A DNA stretch of 22,617 bases, taken from assembly GCA_947645535.1 (NCBI GenBank), contig CANSDD010000013.1:1-22617 (forward strand). Direction: 5' to 3'. Below the pieces are notes generated by a model, which saw only the letters and a list, made by a program, of their open reading frames with translations, ran no database searches and was not told the DNA's origin. Both the position numbers and the translations under genes were made by a program. Every line of letters starts with the position of its first letter. Position 1 is the first letter of the stretch. Source of the DNA: an uncultured Mycoplasmatota bacterium. GTDB lineage: Bacteria; Bacillota_I; Bacilli_A; RF39; UBA660. Positions 7,977 through 14,379 of this stretch are shown one piece after another.

Positions 7977-8735
7977 ATGAATAATAATTATAATGGAAAT
8001 ACAATTAATAAAAAAAGTAATAAGATGATTCTCATAATAATTGCTATTGTAATAGTAATTGGAATTGCTGTATTTGGTTATTTTAAATTTATAAAAAATT
8101 CAAATAGAAAGCAACAAATGAATGAAACAGAAAATAAAGTAGATTCAAATACAAATTTGAAATACGATAAAACAGGAGCTTTTTTAATGGCAATCGAAGA
8201 TGTATATGAAATTTCTGGAAAAGGAATTGTTGTTACTGGTAAAATAGATAGAGGAACAGTAAAGGTTGGAGATTCTATTCAAATAGTTGGATTAAGTAAA
8301 GAAAAAGTTACTACTACAGTTCTTGGAATAGAAATGTTTAGAAATCAATCTGAAAGTGCTGAAATAGGAGATAATGTAGGGATTTTGTTAAAAGATGTAA
8401 CAAAAAATCAAGTAGCAAGAGGACAAGTATTAGCTCAACCAAATTCTATTTTGGAATCAACTAAGTTTGAAGCAGATATTTATATGTTAAATAAAGATGA
8501 AGGTGGTAGACATACTCCATTCTTTAGTAATTATAGGCCACAATTATTTTTTAGAACAATAGATATTACAGGAGTTATTACATTACCTGATAAGATAGAA
8601 ATGGTAAATCCAGGCGAAAAAGCTACAGTAACTATTGAACTTATTTCTTCTATTGCTATGGAAAAGGGAACAGAATTTAGTATTCGTGAAGGTGGAAGAA
8701 CAATAGGAAAAGGTACAGTTACAAAAGTATATTAA
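7977..8735 (+). CDS. Membrane-anchored EF-Tu domain 2-domain 3 protein lacking the GTPase domain
   Basis: The 252-residue product has a membrane helix at about 17-35, a polar linker to about 65, and then a clear copy of elongation factor Tu domains 2 and 3. Domain 2 (about 67-155) starts FLMAIEDVYEISGKGIVVTG and contains VEMFR-like IEMFR, GDNVGILL and RGQVLA. Domain 3 (about 158-252) contains KDEGGRHTPFF, YRPQLFFRT and SIREGGRTIGKGTVTKV, all close to true EF-Tu. The whole GTP-binding domain 1 (P-loop, NKXD) is absent and is replaced by the membrane anchor. The reading frame is intact, has its own AGGAG site, and ends at EF-Tu's natural C-terminus. So it looks like a maintained truncated paralogue, not debris. 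Basic residues flank the helix on both sides, so which side the EF-Tu part faces is uncertain. It is the last gene before a terminator. Confidence 0.88.
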   Translation: MNNNYNGNTINKKSNKMILIIIAIVIVIGIAVFGYFKFIKNSNRKQQMNETENKVDSNTNLKYDKTGAFLMAIEDVYEISGKGIVVTGKIDRGTVKVGDSIQIVGLSKEKVTTTVLGIEMFRNQSESAEIGDNVGILLKDVTKNQVARGQVLAQPNSILESTKFEADIYMLNKDEGGRHTPFFSNYRPQLFFRTIDITGVITLPDKIEMVNPGEKATVTIELISSIAMEKGTEFSIREGGRTIGKGTVTKVY

Positions 8736-8755
8736 AGTGTTAATATTGTAAGAAG

Positions 8756-8797
8756 AAGTTGTCATGAAATAAAATAAATTCATACAACTTTTTCTTT
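8756..8797 (+). terminator. Terminator after the EF-Tu-like gene
   Basis: AAGTTGT (8756-8762), a bulged C, then ATGAA pairs with TTCAT and ACAACTT (8779-8790) across a 10-base AT loop, followed by a T-rich tail. It closes the zinc-ribbon cluster 20 bases after the last stop. The left arm contains TTGTCAT, which also occurs in the operator-like palindrome at 9741, so a second regulatory role is possible. Confidence 0.65.
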
Positions 8798-8815
8798 ATC
8801 TTTTTTCATGTAAAA

Positions 8816-8824
8816 TGATATACT
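8816..8824 (+). promoter_or_regulatory. Extended -10 promoter of the WYL regulator gene
   Basis: TGATATACT is a TGn-extended -10 (TATACT at 8819-8824) about 24 bases before the start codon, so the leader would be very short. No convincing -35 is present. Confidence 0.45.
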
Positions 8825-8847
8825 AAGTAAAAGAGAAGTGTGATAAG

Positions 8848-9741
8848 ATGAAAAGCAATCGTTTATTTGGAATATTATATTTATTATTAGTTAAAAAAAG
8901 AATAACAGCAAGTGAACTTGCTGATTATTTTGAAGTTTCTGTAAGAACAATTTATAGAGATATAGAGACACTTAGTTCTTATGAAATTCCAATTTATATG
9001 AGTAAAGGTAAAAATGGTGGAATTACATTATTAGAGACTTATACATTAGACAAAATATTATTAACAGAAAAAGAGCAAAAAGAAATATTATTTTCAGTTC
9101 AAACAATGGATGAACTAAATTGTAATAATAACAAATTATTAGATAAAATGAAAGCAATCTTTAAAAATGAAGAAGAAAATTTTATAGATGTTGATTTTGG
9201 TATTTGGGAAAATTCATTAGATCATCAACAAAATTTTAATACTATTAAAAAAGCAATTATTGAAAAAAGAAAAATAACATTCACTTATTTTAATTCTTAT
9301 GGTGAAATTAGTGATAGAAATGTAGAACCTCTTCAATTGCAATTCCGATATAATTCATGGTATTTACTTGGTTATGATACAAACAAGAACGATTACCGAT
9401 TTTTTAAGTTGATGAGAATTGATTCAATTATGTTATTAGAAGAACAATTTTCTAGAACAATACCAGATAAAAAAATAGATTCTGAATCCTTAACAAATAA
9501 AATAAAAATTACTCTAGAAATAAAAAAAGAATTATCATATAGAGTTTATGATGAATTTGATACATCTTCTATTACAAAATTAGAAAATGGAGATTTCATT
9601 GTACAAATGGAAATTCCATTAAATGATTGGGTATATGGTTATTTATTATCATTTGGGGAAAATATCAAAGTAATATCTCCAGAGGATGTAAAAAGGATTG
9701 TAAAAGAGAAAGTAGAGAAAATGATAATCAATTATCAATAA
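8848..9741 (+). CDS. WYL-domain transcriptional regulator (YafY/DeoR-type)
   Basis: The 297-residue product starts with an HTH_11-type winged helix (1-60; ASELADYFEVSVRTIYRDIE is the recognition region). Residues about 131-200 form a WYL domain, with the signature itself at 171-173 (NSWYLLGYD) and the usual preceding RNVEPLQL. A C-terminal WCX-like extension completes the protein. WYL domains sense small ligands or nucleic-acid fragments, and these regulators often control DNA-damage or defence genes, though the ligand here is unknown. AGAAGTGTGATAAG before the ATG gives only a weak ribosome site. It is transcribed with the GyrI/YoaP/SPL genes downstream, separated by 54 bases that contain a palindrome likely to be its operator. 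Confidence 0.9.
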   Translation: MKSNRLFGILYLLLVKKRITASELADYFEVSVRTIYRDIETLSSYEIPIYMSKGKNGGITLLETYTLDKILLTEKEQKEILFSVQTMDELNCNNNKLLDKMKAIFKNEEENFIDVDFGIWENSLDHQQNFNTIKKAIIEKRKITFTYFNSYGEISDRNVEPLQLQFRYNSWYLLGYDTNKNDYRFFKLMRIDSIMLLEEQFSRTIPDKKIDSESLTNKIKITLEIKKELSYRVYDEFDTSSITKLENGDFIVQMEIPLNDWVYGYLLSFGENIKVISPEDVKRIVKEKVEKMIINYQ

Positions 9742-9762
9742 TATGACAAACTGTTGTCATAT
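9741..9762. promoter_or_regulatory. Perfect palindrome, probable WYL-regulator operator
   Basis: ATATGACAA (9741-9749) and TTGTCATAT (9754-9762) are a perfect 9-bp inverted repeat around ACTG. The right arm contains TTGTCA (9754-9759), a good -35, with TATTAC 17 bases later as a possible -10, then GGAGG and the ATG at 9796. A protein bound to the palindrome would block the promoter. The half-site TTGTCAT recurs at 8759-8765, before the WYL gene. A weak T-rich stretch follows, so a terminator role is an alternative. Confidence 0.5.
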
Positions 9763-9795
9763 TTATTTTGATATATTATTACTGGAGGAAAGTTT

Positions 9796-10431
9796 ATGAA
9801 GTATGAATGGAGAAAAGAAGAAAAGGAATATTACTTACCAAAAGAAATTTCAACATTAGTAACAATTCCTAAGGCTACATATATTTGTATAAAAGGGAAA
9901 GGAAATCCTAATCAGAAAGATTTTCAAAATCGTATTACTTGTCTGTATCAAATAAGTTATACGATTAAAATGATGCCAAAAAAAGGAATCATACCTAATG
10001 GATATTTTGATTATACAGTTTATCCACTAGAAGGACTATGGGATATGACAGAAAAGGGAAAACAAGGGGGTCAATTTAATAAAGATGAATTACTTTACAC
10101 AATTATGATAAAACAACCTAGTTTTGTAGATTATGGACTATTTGAAAAAGCTTTACTTATGGTAAAAGAAAAACATCCTAATTCATTATTAGAAGAAATT
10201 TATTTAGAGGAAATAGAAGACGGATTATCGGTTCAGATGTTACATATAGGTTCATATGATAGTGAAGAAAAGAGTTTTAATAAAATGAAAGATTTTATTG
10301 CGAAAAATGATTTAAAAATAACATCTATAGTACATAGAGAAATTTATTTAACGGATGCTAGAAAAGTATCAAAAGAAAAATTAAAAACAGTATTACGATA
10401 TAGGGTAATAAGGAAGGAAGAACTAAAATGA
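9796..10431 (+). CDS. GyrI-like small-molecule-binding domain protein
   Basis: This 211-residue protein is a standalone GyrI-like (SOUL/AraC-effector fold) protein of the COG4832 kind. Family features include the early TYICIKGKGNPNQ strand, the YTVYPLEGLWDM segment at about residues 74-86 and the L-x-x-Y-x-I-M-I-K-Q-P strand. There is no DNA-binding domain and no membrane segment, so it is cytoplasmic. Some GyrI-like proteins hydrolyse DNA-alkylating cyclopropanoids such as CC-1065 analogues, and others bind drugs; which applies here cannot be read from the sequence. GGAGG lies 7 bases before the ATG. The stop overlaps the next start by 4 bases (AAAATGA), so it is translationally coupled to the GNAT gene. 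Confidence 0.85.
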   Translation: MKYEWRKEEKEYYLPKEISTLVTIPKATYICIKGKGNPNQKDFQNRITCLYQISYTIKMMPKKGIIPNGYFDYTVYPLEGLWDMTEKGKQGGQFNKDELLYTIMIKQPSFVDYGLFEKALLMVKEKHPNSLLEEIYLEEIEDGLSVQMLHIGSYDSEEKSFNKMKDFIAKNDLKITSIVHREIYLTDARKVSKEKLKTVLRYRVIRKEELK

Positions 10432-11168
10432 ATGAATATATCAATATCACATTAGAGAATATAGAAAAAGAACATTTATGTTGTGCAATATCAGATAAAA
10501 AACATCAAGATGGAGTAAATGCGAAAAAAGAATGGTTAAAAGAAAGAATAAAAGAAGGACATGTTTTTAGAAAATTAAATGTACAAGGAAAAGTATTTAT
10601 TGAATATTCTCCTTTAGAAAAAGCTTTTGTTCCTGTAGAAGGTGATCATTATTTATATATTTATTGTTTATGGGTAGCAGGTAGTTTTAAAGGTAATGGA
10701 TATGGAAAAGAATTATTAGAATATGTTATTGAAAACGCGAAAAGACAAGGAAAAAATGGTATTTGTGTGATTTCATCAAAAAAGAAAAAACCTTTTTTAG
10801 GAGAAAAAGATTTTTATATAAAGTATGGTTTTAAAGTTGTAGATACAATTGGAGATTATGAATTACTTGCACTCCCATTTCATTCTAAAATTCCACAATT
10901 TTGCAGTGAAGCACGTAAAATGGAAATTGATAGTAAAGATTTAACAATTTATTATAGTTTTGAGTGTCCTTTTGTCATAAATAGTATAAAAGAGATAGAA
11001 GAATATGGAAAAGAAAATCATATTAAAATTAATTTTTATAAAGTAGATACATTAGAAAAAGCTAAGAATGTTCCATGTATTTTTAATAATTGGGCTGTTT
11101 TTAAAGATGGAAAATTTGTAAATAATACATTATTAAATAAGAATAGTATTGCAAAGTTGTATCAGTAA
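10428..11168 (+). CDS. GNAT acetyltransferase with C-terminal YoaP-like domain
   Basis: The 246-residue protein has an N-terminal GNAT domain (about 3-150). Its acetyl-CoA-binding motif A is clear: LWVAGSFKGNGYGKELLEYV, with the KGNGYG loop at 88-93. Motif B follows near FYIKYGFKVVD. Residues about 171-246 match the YoaP-like extension, a small thioredoxin-like fold opening DLTIYYSFECPFV, with C180 where a redox cysteine would be; only one Cys of a CxxC is present. Bacillus yoaP has the same two-domain order. The acceptor substrate is unknown. It overlaps the gene before it by 4 bases and the gene after it by one base, so all three are coupled in one operon. Confidence 0.88.
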   Translation: MNEYINITLENIEKEHLCCAISDKKHQDGVNAKKEWLKERIKEGHVFRKLNVQGKVFIEYSPLEKAFVPVEGDHYLYIYCLWVAGSFKGNGYGKELLEYVIENAKRQGKNGICVISSKKKKPFLGEKDFYIKYGFKVVDTIGDYELLALPFHSKIPQFCSEARKMEIDSKDLTIYYSFECPFVINSIKEIEEYGKENHIKINFYKVDTLEKAKNVPCIFNNWAVFKDGKFVNNTLLNKNSIAKLYQ

Positions 11169-12058
11169 TGGAATTTGTAAAAGTTAAAACAGTTTTATCT
11201 AAAGTACAGTATGGAAATGAATGGTATGGTATAGACTATAATATGAATTTGTATAGAGGATGCTTACATAGTTGTATTTATTGTGATAGTAGAAGTAACT
11301 GTTATCGTATAGATAATTTTGATATTGTAAAAGGAAAAGAACATGTTCTTTCTATTTTAGAGAAAGAGTTAGTACATAAGAAGAAAAGAGGAGTAGTTGG
11401 TATTGGTTCTATGTCTGATACTTATAATCCTATGGAAATGAAATATAAGATGACTAGGGGTGCTTTAGTGTTATTAAATAAATATGGTTATGGTGTTTCT
11501 ATTGATACGAAAAGTGATTTGATTTTAAGAGATATTGATATATTAAAAAAGATTCAAAAGAAAAATAATGTGATTGTGAAGTTTACAATTACAACTCCTC
11601 ATGACTTATTATCTAAAAAAATAGAGCCTAATGTATGTGTATCTAGTAGAAGGTTAGAAGTAGTTAGATTATTAAGTAAAGAAGGTATTTTTGTTGGAAT
11701 TATGATGAATCCTGTTCTTCCTTTTATTACTGATAAGGAAGAAGATATCAAATTATTAGTAAAGTTAGCATATTTAAACGGCGCAAAATTTATTCATACT
11801 TATATGGGGATGACATTAAGAGATAATCAAAGGGATTATTATTATAAAATGCTAGATCAGTATTTTCCAAATTTAAAACTGAAATATATAAAGAAGTATG
11901 GAAATATGTATCAATGTTTTGTCCCTAATTATAAGGAGTTATATCAAGTGTTTATAGAAGAATGTGAAAAATATGGTATTCTTTATAGAATGGAAGATAT
12001 TATAAAAGCTTATCAGAAAGAAATTAAAACAAATGAGCAAATATCTTTGTTTGATTAA
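11168..12058 (+). CDS. SPL-family radical SAM protein (SplB-like, COG1533)
   Basis: The 296-residue enzyme carries the radical SAM cluster C32-x3-C36-x2-C39 (GCLHSCIYCD), which binds a 4Fe-4S cluster and S-adenosylmethionine. The family signature GIGSMSDTYNPMEMKYKMTR corresponds to the GTYTDPYQPxE region of SplB-like proteins, and the (beta/alpha) barrel strands follow (VIVKFTITT; FVGIMMNPVLPFITD). True spore photoproduct lyase repairs a UV thymine dimer; this shorter relative belongs to the broad COG1533 group, whose substrates are mostly unknown. The last residues, QISLF then D, match the beta-clamp-binding consensus QLSLF. The start overlaps the previous stop by one base. The three-gene operon ends here; I see no strong terminator. 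Confidence 0.88.
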   Translation: MEFVKVKTVLSKVQYGNEWYGIDYNMNLYRGCLHSCIYCDSRSNCYRIDNFDIVKGKEHVLSILEKELVHKKKRGVVGIGSMSDTYNPMEMKYKMTRGALVLLNKYGYGVSIDTKSDLILRDIDILKKIQKKNNVIVKFTITTPHDLLSKKIEPNVCVSSRRLEVVRLLSKEGIFVGIMMNPVLPFITDKEEDIKLLVKLAYLNGAKFIHTYMGMTLRDNQRDYYYKMLDQYFPNLKLKYIKKYGNMYQCFVPNYKELYQVFIEECEKYGILYRMEDIIKAYQKEIKTNEQISLFD

Positions 12059-12284
12059 AAATATTTTTTCTTTGTGTTATTCTGAGTTAGTAGAAAAGCA
12101 TGAAGCGGGTTATGTTAGACACATAGATAGTATGTTTAAAAAATAAGCTGAATATCTATTAAAATGGTTTACTTTGTAGTAGATAAATAGTGTAATGTAA
12201 ATGAGGTACATTTAGATAGTTAAGGTGTTTTACTCTATTTATAAATATTGTGTTTTATGAATAGATTTTGTATGAATGTTAAGT

Positions 12285-12374
12285 TTATAAAAAGAATCCA
12301 ATTAAATGAAATTAGTAGCATTTGCTCTAGTTATCGTTTTTTACACGATTTTAATCTTTAAGAACAGGGATTGA
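12285..12374 (+). pseudogene. Short hydrophobic peptide, probable decayed holin-like type I toxin
   Basis: From the ATG at 12306 the frame encodes 22 residues, almost all hydrophobic, starting MKLVAFALVIVFYTILIF and ending KNRD then TGA. In the same frame just upstream are the codons for KESN, then a TAA directly before the ATG. The whole string, ESN-stop-MKLVAFALVIV...KNRD, lines up with the pattern of small holin-like toxins (acidic start, LM..FA core, one helix, charged KN-type end). There is no ribosome site at the ATG, and the upstream frame is broken by stops, so I read it as a remnant. An intact short membrane peptide is the alternative. From pattern memory only. Confidence 0.35.
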
Positions 12375-12377
12375 GCC

Positions 12378-12468
12378 AAAATAAAACACCAATCATTTTG
12401 TTGAAAGGTGTCCAATCTAAATTTAAATAGAGAAAACACTTGACGGAGAAATATCAAATGTATCCTCT
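12378..12468 (-). ncRNA. Possible antisense antitoxin RNA opposite the toxin remnant's 3' end
   Basis: On the minus strand, TATAAT (12480-12475) with TATACA 16 bases upstream (12502-12497) could start an RNA near 12468. About 60 to 80 bases later the sequence forms ACACC-TT-TCA-loop-TGA-TT-GGTGT (12411-12386) followed by TTTTATTTT, a good terminator on that strand. The predicted RNA of about 90 bases would converge with the toxin message from its 3' side, as RatA does with TxpA. The right end is well supported by the hairpin; the promoter is moderate and the identity is inference. Confidence 0.35.
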
Positions 12469-12550
12469 TTTTTTATTATATGAAGTTTTCTTCATCTGTA
12501 TACAGTATAACATAAAATGCTACTATAGTCAAATAGATAAAAGATAAATA

Positions 12551-12592
12551 TTACAGTATTGTAAGAAAAGAAAATTTATTTAGTGTTATAAT
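12551..12592 (+). promoter_or_regulatory. BceR/YxdJ-type operator and extended -10 before the response regulator gene
   Basis: TTACA-GTAT-TGTAA (12551-12564) matches the inverted repeat described for BceR-like response regulators. It lies 22 bases upstream of TGTTATAAT, a TGn-extended -10 with TATAAT at 12587-12592. The -35 region itself (AGAAAA) is poor, which suits a promoter that needs the activator bound just upstream. ATGGAGGAATC then leads into the start. The arrangement suggests positive autoregulation. Confidence 0.6.
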
Positions 12593-12613
12593 AAATAGTA
12601 ATGGAGGAATCAT

Positions 12614-13276
12614 ATGAAGAAAATACTTATTATAGAAGATGATGAAACAATTTGTAATGAATTATCTGAATTACTTTATAACTCTAATTATGAACCAATA
12701 GTATTAAAAAATTTTAAAGAGATAGAAGAAGAGATAAATAAAGTAAGTGCAGATTTAATATTACTTGATATAAATATTCCTTATATAAATGGAGAATTAT
12801 TACTTCAAAAAATAAGAAAAAATAATACTATTCCTGTTATTATGGTAACCAGTAAGAATAGTGAAGCAGATGAATTATTATCTATGATGTATGGGGCAGA
12901 TGATTATATTACCAAACCTTATCATCCAAATATTTTATTGTTTCGTATTTCTAATATATTTAAAAGATTAAATGAAAGTAATGAAATTACTAGTTATAAA
13001 GAAATTACAATTGATAGGGAAAGAGGAATCTTAAAAAGAAATCATATAGAAGTATGTTTGACAAAAAATGAAATGATTATATTCTCTTATTTAGTAAATC
13101 ATAAAGAAAAGATGGTAACACGTGATGAACTTATGACAGCTTTATGGAATAATCATGAATATATTAATGATAATGCTCTAACTGTAAATATTAGTAGACT
13201 GAGAGGAAAACTAAAAGAAATTGGATATGAAGATGCGATTGAAACTAGAAAAGGTTATGGGTATATATTATTATGA
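12614..13276 (+). CDS. OmpR-family response regulator of a Bce/Yxd-type module
   Basis: The 220-residue protein has an intact receiver domain (1-115): acidic pocket E8/D9/D10, phosphoacceptor D52 (LLDINIP), T79 and K101-P102. A winged-helix DNA-binding domain follows (about 125-220), ending NALTVNISRLRGKLKEIG and RKGYGYIL. It should be phosphorylated by the kinase encoded next and activate the transporter genes. GGAGG is 7 bases before the ATG. The stop overlaps the kinase start by 4 bases. Among OmpR-type regulators it belongs with BceR, YxdJ and PsdR by its short linker and, more importantly, by its neighbours: an intramembrane-sensing kinase and a 10-helix permease. Confidence 0.92.
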   Translation: MKKILIIEDDETICNELSELLYNSNYEPIVLKNFKEIEEEINKVSADLILLDINIPYINGELLLQKIRKNNTIPVIMVTSKNSEADELLSMMYGADDYITKPYHPNILLFRISNIFKRLNESNEITSYKEITIDRERGILKRNHIEVCLTKNEMIIFSYLVNHKEKMVTRDELMTALWNNHEYINDNALTVNISRLRGKLKEIGYEDAIETRKGYGYILL

Positions 13277-14292
13277 AATGGAAGTATTATATAAAAGATA
13301 AAATATATGCAGTTTTACTGTTTAGTTTTCTTTTTATTTTTCTATTTTTATTTTTACTAGCTTTTAAAACTGATATGATTGTTATTGTCATCATTTCTAT
13401 TTTCTTTATATTGTTATTTCTTTTATTATTATTGATTGATTTTTATAGAAAAAAGTTTTTTTATGATACATTACTTTCTTATTTAGAGCAATTAGATAAA
13501 AAATATTTAGTATTAGAAATGCTTTCTAAACCTAATTTTTATGAAGGAAATTTACTTTATGAAACACTTTATGAAATCAATAAATCTATGATAGAAAATT
13601 TGAAACAATATGAAATTCAAATGAATGATTTTAAAGAATATGTGGAAATGTGGATACATGAAGTAAAAATTCCTATTTCTAGTTTTGTTTTAATGGAACA
13701 CAATCATAAAAATATTTTTCATAAAAAATCTTTAGAACAAATGAGAAGAATAGAAGATTATGTAGAACAAATTCTTTATTATGTAAGAAGTGAAAATGCT
13801 CATAAGGATTATTTAATTACTACTGTTTCATTATCTAAAGTTATATCTGTAATAGCGCTTAAATACAAAGATGATTTGTTAGAAAATAAAATTGATTTTA
13901 TTGTTGATATGAATGAGATAGAAGTATTAACAGATTCTAAATGGTTGGAATTTATAATGAGTCAGATACTTGCGAATAGTATTAAATATAAAGATGAAAA
14001 AAAATCTTCTTATATTAAAATAAATGTGGAAGAGCAAAGAGAAAAGGTAGTTTTAACGATTGAGGATAACGGAATTGGCATTCCATTATCAGATATTAGC
14101 AAAGTATTTGATAAATCATTTACAGGACATAATGGTAGAATCAAAACAAAATCAACAGGAATGGGCTTATTCATAGCTAAAAATTTATGTCATAAATTAG
14201 GTCATAAAATAGATATAGATTCAAAGAAATGTGAATATACAAAAGTTTCTATTACTTTTTTAAAAAACAATTATTATGAAGTTTTGAAGTAA
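13273..14292 (+). CDS. Intramembrane-sensing histidine kinase (BceS/YxdK-like)
   Basis: The 339-residue kinase has two membrane helices (about 11-31 and 36-56) joined by only a few residues, so it has no outside sensor domain. This is the hallmark of BceS-type kinases, which read the activity of the partner ABC transporter. The phosphoacceptor is H129 in EMWIHEVKIPIS. The ATPase domain has the N box (ILANSIKYKD), G1 (DNGIGIP), the F box (VFDKSFTG) and G2 (STGMGLFIAK), all intact. It overlaps the regulator gene by 4 bases and ends just before the palindrome that precedes the transporter genes. Confidence 0.92.
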   Translation: MKWKYYIKDKIYAVLLFSFLFIFLFLFLLAFKTDMIVIVIISIFFILLFLLLLLIDFYRKKFFYDTLLSYLEQLDKKYLVLEMLSKPNFYEGNLLYETLYEINKSMIENLKQYEIQMNDFKEYVEMWIHEVKIPISSFVLMEHNHKNIFHKKSLEQMRRIEDYVEQILYYVRSENAHKDYLITTVSLSKVISVIALKYKDDLLENKIDFIVDMNEIEVLTDSKWLEFIMSQILANSIKYKDEKKSSYIKINVEEQREKVVLTIEDNGIGIPLSDISKVFDKSFTGHNGRIKTKSTGMGLFIAKNLCHKLGHKIDIDSKKCEYTKVSITFLKNNYYEVLK

Positions 14293-14358
14293 CCTTACAA
14301 TATTGTAAGGTTTTTGTAAGATAAAACAAACGACAAATTCTATATTTTTTAATATGAT
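14293..14358 (+). promoter_or_regulatory. BceR/YxdJ-type operator and promoter of the transporter operon
   Basis: CCTTACAATATTGTAAGG (14293-14310) is a perfect 18-bp palindrome containing TTACA-N4-TGTAA, the same layout as the site at 12551. TTTTTGTAAG directly after it repeats a half-site. The promoter follows: ACGACA (14330-14335), 17 bases, TATGAT (14353-14358). The palindrome is centred about 60 bases before the expected start of transcription. Being followed by TTTTT, it could also act as a weak terminator for the kinase gene. Confidence 0.7.
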
Positions 14359-14379
14359 GGATAAGAAAGGAGTTAGATT

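Larger units (their letters stand above)
12059..12613. other. 555-bp gap with degraded sequence and a possible type I toxin locus
   Basis: No intact gene is present. Stops are dense in all frames of 12060-12300, apart from a 37-codon open stretch (12033-12146, +) that begins inside the radical SAM gene without a ribosome site; I do not call it a gene. The middle, about 12285-12480, contains a short hydrophobic ORF and an opposing hairpin described separately. The last 65 bases are the promoter region of the response regulator. Confidence 0.6.

Noticed and set aside
7977..8735. Reading the EF-Tu-like gene as a simple tuf pseudogene
   Set aside because: It has a clean frame, a membrane anchor joined in frame, a ribosome site and an operon position, none of which fits random decay.
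8583..8783. Minus-strand open frame of 66 codons over the end of the EF-Tu-like gene
   Set aside because: It lies antisense to conserved EF-Tu domain 3 and runs through the terminator; composition is typical of a shadow frame.
12033..12146. A 37-codon + strand frame across the end of the radical SAM gene, with a coding-like tail (LVEKHEAGYVRHIDS)
   Set aside because: No ribosome site, starts inside another gene, no family recognised; the tail could be a gene scrap but cannot be shown.
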